From the NCBI GenBank assembly GCA_004557905.1, contig SFFH01000047.1, forward strand, positions 1 to 35,767: 35,767 bases of DNA, given 5' to 3'. The DNA comes from Clostridiales bacterium. GTDB lineage: Bacteria; Bacillota; Clostridia; Christensenellales; Aristaeellaceae. Of the stretch, positions 32,418 through 35,767 are shown in pieces (the stretch's first letter is position 1; each line of letters begins with the position of its first letter). Under the pieces are notes generated by a model. The model was not told where the DNA came from. It worked only from the letters and a program-made list of their open reading frames with translations, and did no database searches. Position numbers and translations under genes: made by a program.

Positions 32418-32460
32418 GCCCTCTTTCTTCCGGAAATGAAAGAAAGAGGGCTCTTTATTT
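32418..32460 (+). terminator. Terminator after the LPXTG gene
   Basis: A perfect 12-bp stem (32418-32429 with 32440-32451) followed by tctttattt. Confidence 0.85.
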
Positions 32461-32488
32461 GCTTTTGCATCGACAATCACTTTCATGC

Positions 32489-32517
32489 TAGGCATTTCAG
32501 AAGGAATATGCTATAAT
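32489..32517 (+). promoter_or_regulatory. Extended -10 promoter of the glycosyltransferase gene
   Basis: TGCTATAAT (32509-32517) is an extended -10 element; the -35 box (TAGGCA, 32489-32494) is weak, with a 17-base spacer. Confidence 0.7.
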
Positions 32518-32569
32518 AAAGTGCTATATCGGATGAACCTGCAAATGGCTTATACAGGAGTGTATTGAG

Positions 32570-33544
32570 ATGAAGGACAGAGTGGCCGTGCTGATTCCCT
32601 GCTACAATGAAAGCAGGACGATTGAGAAGGTTGTCCGCGACTTCCGGCGCGCGCTGCCGGAGGCGGCAATCTATGTCTATGACAACAACTCGTCTGACGG
32701 AACGGCGGAGATTGCGGCAAATGCCGGTGCGATCGTGCGCAGGGAGCGCATGCAGGGCAAGGGCAACGTGATTCGCCGGATGTTCCGTGAAATCGACGCG
32801 GACTGCTATGTGATGGCGGACGGCGACGACACCTATCCGGCGGAAAATGCGCCGGAGCTCGTGCGCCTGGTGCTCGAGGAGCAGGCGGACATGGTCGTCG
32901 GCGACCGCCTGTCGAGCACATATTTTACGGAAAACAAGCGCCCGTTCCACAACGTCGGCAACAGCCTGGTCCGCGCGAGCATCAACATGCTGTTCCGGAG
33001 CGAAATCAAGGACATCATGACCGGCTACCGCGCGTTCAGCTACGCGTTTGTCAAAACCTATCCGGTGCTCTCCCGGGGCTTTGAAATCGAGACGGACATG
33101 AGCATCCACGCGATCAACCGCAACATGCTCGTGCGCAATGTGGTGATCGACTACCGTGACCGCCCGGACGGCAGCGTGTCCAAGCTGAACACGTACTCCG
33201 ACGGGGTAAAGGTGCTCCTGACGATTGCGCGCCTGTTCAAGAACTACAGACCGTTTGCGTTCTTCGGCGTCATCTCGCTGGTGCTGGCGCTGCTCTCCGC
33301 AGGCTTCATGATTCCGGTGCTGTCCGAGTTCCTGGCGACCGGCCTGGTGCCGCGCTTCCCGACGCTGATCGTCTGCGCGGTGACGCTGCTGGCGGCGTTG
33401 CTGCTGTTTATCTCGGGACTGATTCTCTCGACGCTGCAGGAAAAGGACAAGCGGGACTTTGAATTCCAGCTCCAGCAGGTCAGTGAGCAGTACCGCAGGC
33501 TCTGTGATGAAGAGAACGGACGACGGATGTCTTCCGCGTCCTGA
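32570..33544 (+). CDS. Family 2 glycosyltransferase with two C-terminal membrane helices
   Basis: This is a 324-residue protein. Residues 1-220 are a GT-A domain with 'VAVLIPCYNESRTIEKVV', 'VYDNNSSDGTAEIA' and the metal-binding DGDDTYP. Two membrane helices follow (about 225-250 and 262-285), then a charged tail. The pattern resembles DPM1-like polyprenyl-phosphate sugar transferases, which load lipid carriers for wall or glycoprotein sugars. Substrate is unknown. The acceptor is likely undecaprenyl phosphate, but this is inferred from the family. A hairpin and a queG-like gene follow. Confidence 0.88.
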   Translation: MKDRVAVLIPCYNESRTIEKVVRDFRRALPEAAIYVYDNNSSDGTAEIAANAGAIVRRERMQGKGNVIRRMFREIDADCYVMADGDDTYPAENAPELVRLVLEEQADMVVGDRLSSTYFTENKRPFHNVGNSLVRASINMLFRSEIKDIMTGYRAFSYAFVKTYPVLSRGFEIETDMSIHAINRNMLVRNVVIDYRDRPDGSVSKLNTYSDGVKVLLTIARLFKNYRPFAFFGVISLVLALLSAGFMIPVLSEFLATGLVPRFPTLIVCAVTLLAALLLFISGLILSTLQEKDKRDFEFQLQQVSEQYRRLCDEENGRRMSSAS

Positions 33545-33559
33545 TACAAAACAGGCGGG

Positions 33560-33581
33560 AGGGCAGATGAAAATCTGCCCT
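33560..33581 (+). other. Hairpin with GAAA tetraloop, not a clear terminator
   Basis: A perfect 9-bp stem (33560-33568 with 33573-33581) closed by a GAAA loop, lying between the glycosyltransferase stop and the queG-like start. There is no T-tract, so it may be a weak terminator, a processing site or a stabilising element. Confidence 0.5.
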
Positions 33582-33603
33582 CTGCTTACGGGGATGGACA
33601 GGG

Positions 33604-34552
33604 ATGATGGATGCACAGACGCTACGCGCATGGGCGCAGGCGCTTGGCTTTGCGAAGGCTGCGCTCTGCCCGGCAGCGGCCTTTGAACAGGCAAAGCAGA
33701 TCGTCAGCCGGCAGGCGCCGCTCGCGGAGCGAAGACAGCTGCGGTTTGAGCCCAAGACGGATGATTTAAGAACAAAAAGCCTGGCGGTGCTACTCTGGCC
33801 GTATGCGCCGGCTTATCTGACGCAGGGCGAAGCGCTCTTTGTGGACAGCTACTATACGGCGTCCAATCTGGCGTATCACGCGGCGAAAAGGCTCGAGGAA
33901 AGGCTGACGGCAGCCGGATGCTTTGCCAAAGCGAACGTATCCTATCCGGCCAAGGAGGCGGCTGTGCGCGCCGGGCTGGGGCGGATCGGCAAAAATTCGC
34001 TGCTGATTACGCCGGAATTCGGCACGCGCGTGGTCATCATCCTGCTGGCGACGGATATCGCTTGCGATCCGATCGAAAAGGAAACTTGCGAAAAAGGAAT
34101 GGGCTGCCTCGGCTGCGGACGATGCGCTGCGGCCTGTCCTTCGGGCGCGATGGACGAACAAGGGCTTACGCATCCGGAAAGGTGCCTGCGCAACTTCATG
34201 ATGGAGGGCAATGTGACGCCGGAGCCGCTGCGCAAGAAGATGGGCATGCGGCTGCTGGGCTGCGACATCTGCCAGCGCGTTTGCCCGATGCAGCCGGAAC
34301 CGGTGCAGACAGCGCCGATCGCCATTCGGCTTGACGAGCTTGTGACGGCGGATGCGACTGGGCACGCTGATCGGGCGCAACGCTGCAAGGCCTCAGCGCG
34401 TGCGCGCGCAGGCTGCGCTGCTCGCCGGGAACAGCGGCAACGCGGCTTACCTGCCGGTGCTGCGAGAGTGGGCGCAGTCCCCGTTTGAGGCGGTCAGCAC
34501 GCACGCGCGCTGGGCGATCGAGCAGATCAAATTGGCAGGCGACGGGGCTTGA
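33604..34552 (+). pseudogene. queG: QueG-like epoxyqueuosine reductase, frameshifted near its 3' end
   Basis: The first 248 or so codons read as QueG: N-terminal DUF1730-like part, 'GLGRIGKNSLLIT', and two ferredoxin-type motifs CLGCGRCAAACPSGA (from residue 168) and GCDICQRVCPMQP. QueG uses cobalamin and two [4Fe-4S] clusters for the last step of queuosine synthesis on tRNA. After 'RLDELVTAD' (about 34347) the proper continuation, 'LGTLIGRNAARPQRVRAQAA' with a HEAT-like tail 'LLAGNSGNAAYLPVLREWAQ', is in the next frame and ends at 34552. Uncorrected, the frame runs into an Arg-rich tail to 34488. Family alignment suggests a loss of about five bases. It is shorter than Bacillus QueG (about 386 aa), so a QueG-like homologue of other function is possible. 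Sequencing error is an alternative. Confidence 0.75.
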
Positions 34553-34577
34553 CCATCTCGCGAAAACAGGATAAAAT
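34549..34577 (+). promoter_or_regulatory. Promoter of the radical SAM gene
   Basis: TTGACC (34549-34554), 17 bases and TAAAAT (34572-34577). The -35 box overlaps the stop codon of the queG-like gene. Confidence 0.8.
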
Positions 34578-34607
34578 GGAATGGATTTATCGTAGGGAGG
34601 AACTGCT

Positions 34608-35767
34608 TTGCTCAAGGAGAAAATCGACGGATTGCTGGACCGGGTGCAGAAGCCTGCCAGATACATGGGCGGCGAGATGAATGCCGTGCTCAAGGATCCG
34701 GACAGCGTGGCGATTCGCTATGCGTTTGCGTTCCCGGATGTGTACGAGGTGGGCATGTCCCATCTGGGTTCCCGCATCCTGTATGATATCATCAATAAGC
34801 GGGAGGACGCGCTTTGCGAGCGCGTCTTTACGCCGTGGGTGGACATGGCGGACCTGATGCGTAAGGAGAATGTGCCGCTGTTTTCGCTGGAGACGCGCTC
34901 TCCGGTCCGCGGCTTTGACATGCTGGGCATCACGCTGCAGTATGAGATGAGCTATACCAACATCCTGGAGCTCCTCGATCTGGCCGGCATTCCGCTGCAC
35001 AGCGAGGACCGCACCTGGGACGATCCGATCGTCATTGCGGGCGGCCCGTGCGCGTTCAATCCGGAGCCGCTGTATCATTTCATCGACGCGTTTTCCATTG
35101 GAGACGGCGAAATCAGCACGCTGGAGACCATCGACGTGGTGAAGGCGTGCAAGGCTGAGGGTGTTTCCAGAAAGGAATGCCTGCGCAGGCTGTCGCGGCT
35201 CCGCGGCGTCTATGTGCCCAGCCTCTATGAGGCGACCTACAACGAGGACGGGACGCTCAAATCCTTTGAGCCGACGGAGGAGGGCGTACCCCGCACCGTC
35301 GTCAAGAACATGGTGGCCGACCTTGACAAGGCCGAGTATCCGGAGAGCGTCATCGTGCCGTTCATGGAGATTGTGCACGACCGCATCAACATCGAAGTGC
35401 TGCGCGGCTGCACGCGCGGCTGCCGCTTCTGCCAGGCAGGCATGATCTACCGCCCGGTGCGCGAGCGCAGCGTGGAGCACATTCTCGACCTGGCCAAAAA
35501 GCTGATCGATGAGACGGGCTACGAGGAGATCACGCTGTCCTCGCTCTCCACGGGCGACTACACCTGCCTGCCGCAGCTGGCGCACGAGCTGATGGAGCGC
35601 TTTGCGGAAAAGCGCGTAGCGCTTTCTCTGCCGAGCCTGCGCCTGGACAGCAACCTCAAGCAGACGCTCGAGGAGACGCAGAAGGTGCGCAAGTCCAGCC
35701 TGACCTACGCGATGGAGGCCGGCACGCAGCGCCTGCGCGACGTCATCAACAAGGGCATCACGGAGGA
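34608..35767 (+). CDS. Radical SAM protein, TIGR03960-like (3' end outside window)
   Basis: The frame starts with TTG at 34608, 7 bases after agggagg, and stays open to the end of the window (386 codons seen). The radical SAM motif is CTRGCRFC (Cys 268, 272, 275), after an N-terminal region with 'FAFPDVYEVGMSHLGSRILY' and 'IVIAGGPCAFNPEPL', the cobalamin-binding-like Rossmann part of the TIGR03960 family. 'LSSLSTGDYTCLP' and 'LPSLRLDS' are also typical. Function is unknown; the family often sits near TIGR03936, rng and ribosomal protein genes, which would lie beyond the window. No other good start codon lies closer to the motif. Confidence 0.88.
   Translation, partial: MLKEKIDGLLDRVQKPARYMGGEMNAVLKDPDSVAIRYAFAFPDVYEVGMSHLGSRILYDIINKREDALCERVFTPWVDMADLMRKENVPLFSLETRSPVRGFDMLGITLQYEMSYTNILELLDLAGIPLHSEDRTWDDPIVIAGGPCAFNPEPLYHFIDAFSIGDGEISTLETIDVVKACKAEGVSRKECLRRLSRLRGVYVPSLYEATYNEDGTLKSFEPTEEGVPRTVVKNMVADLDKAEYPESVIVPFMEIVHDRINIEVLRGCTRGCRFCQAGMIYRPVRERSVEHILDLAKKLIDETGYEEITLSSLSTGDYTCLPQLAHELMERFAEKRVALSLPSLRLDSNLKQTLEETQKVRKSSLTYAMEAGTQRLRDVINKGITE

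Noticed and set aside
1..35767. CRISPR arrays, insertion sequences, tRNA or rRNA genes, phage genes
   Set aside because: I looked for direct repeats, transposase motifs, tRNA-like ends and integrases by eye on both strands and saw none.

Overview
The window looks like a chromosomal segment of a high-GC anaerobic Clostridia-type Bacillota. The evidence is a T-box leader before pheST, the ireB–ruvX–DUF1292 gene order, a SpoIID/LytB-type wall protein, an LPXTG surface protein, an ABC-F ATPase of the YkpA type, near-consensus sigma-A promoters (almost all with 17 bp spacers), and an aldehyde:ferredoxin oxidoreductase (AOR) family enzyme. I cannot fix the genus from sequence alone.

Layout. 1-710: the end of a mannitol/polyol dehydrogenase gene, facing a tat operon. 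733-2083 (minus): tatB-like, tatA and tatC, all overlapping, with a good promoter. 2229-6356 (plus): a redox locus consisting of a promoter, a long structured leader that I read as a molybdenum/tungsten-cofactor (Moco) riboswitch with a competing terminator, a Tat-signal four-cluster ferredoxin (YdhY-like), an AOR-family enzyme (YdhV-like), and a YdhW-like protein with an internal duplication. 6439-7784 (minus): MobB and a THEP1-like NTPase, probably cofactor-linked. 7797-9454 (minus): a YtcJ-like amidohydrolase. 9471-15193 (plus): a divergent DprA-like gene, then a methionine module (separate MetH reactivation protein, a metH gene broken by two small internal deletions, and a homocysteine methyltransferase/MTHFR fusion). 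15205-15826 (minus): a rhomboid protease. 15862-20049 (plus): ABC-F ATPase, pgsA, a PRC-barrel protein, a 53-residue membrane peptide and an AI-2E-type permease. 20046-21516: ireB, a ruvX–DUF1292 fusion and a second DUF1292 gene. 21537-26997: Phe T-box, pheS, pheT, aroE, and a class-I amidotransferase-like hydrolase. 27056-35767: SpoIID/SH3 protein, gap, LPXTG protein, family-2 glycosyltransferase, a frameshifted queG-like gene, and the start of a TIGR03960-type radical SAM gene that runs off the end.

How the parts fit. The most distinctive unit is 2054-7784. It contains a cofactor-responsive leader, a Tat-exported electron-transfer protein, a Mo/W enzyme, the export machine next door and a cofactor-maturation gene pair. 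The E. coli ydhYVW genes are the nearest known parallel, but the membrane and cytochrome subunits of that operon are not seen here. The second point of interest is that the two clearly broken genes in the window, metH and queG, both belong to cobalamin-dependent enzyme families. That could mean relaxed selection for cobalamin use, or it could be sequence or assembly error.
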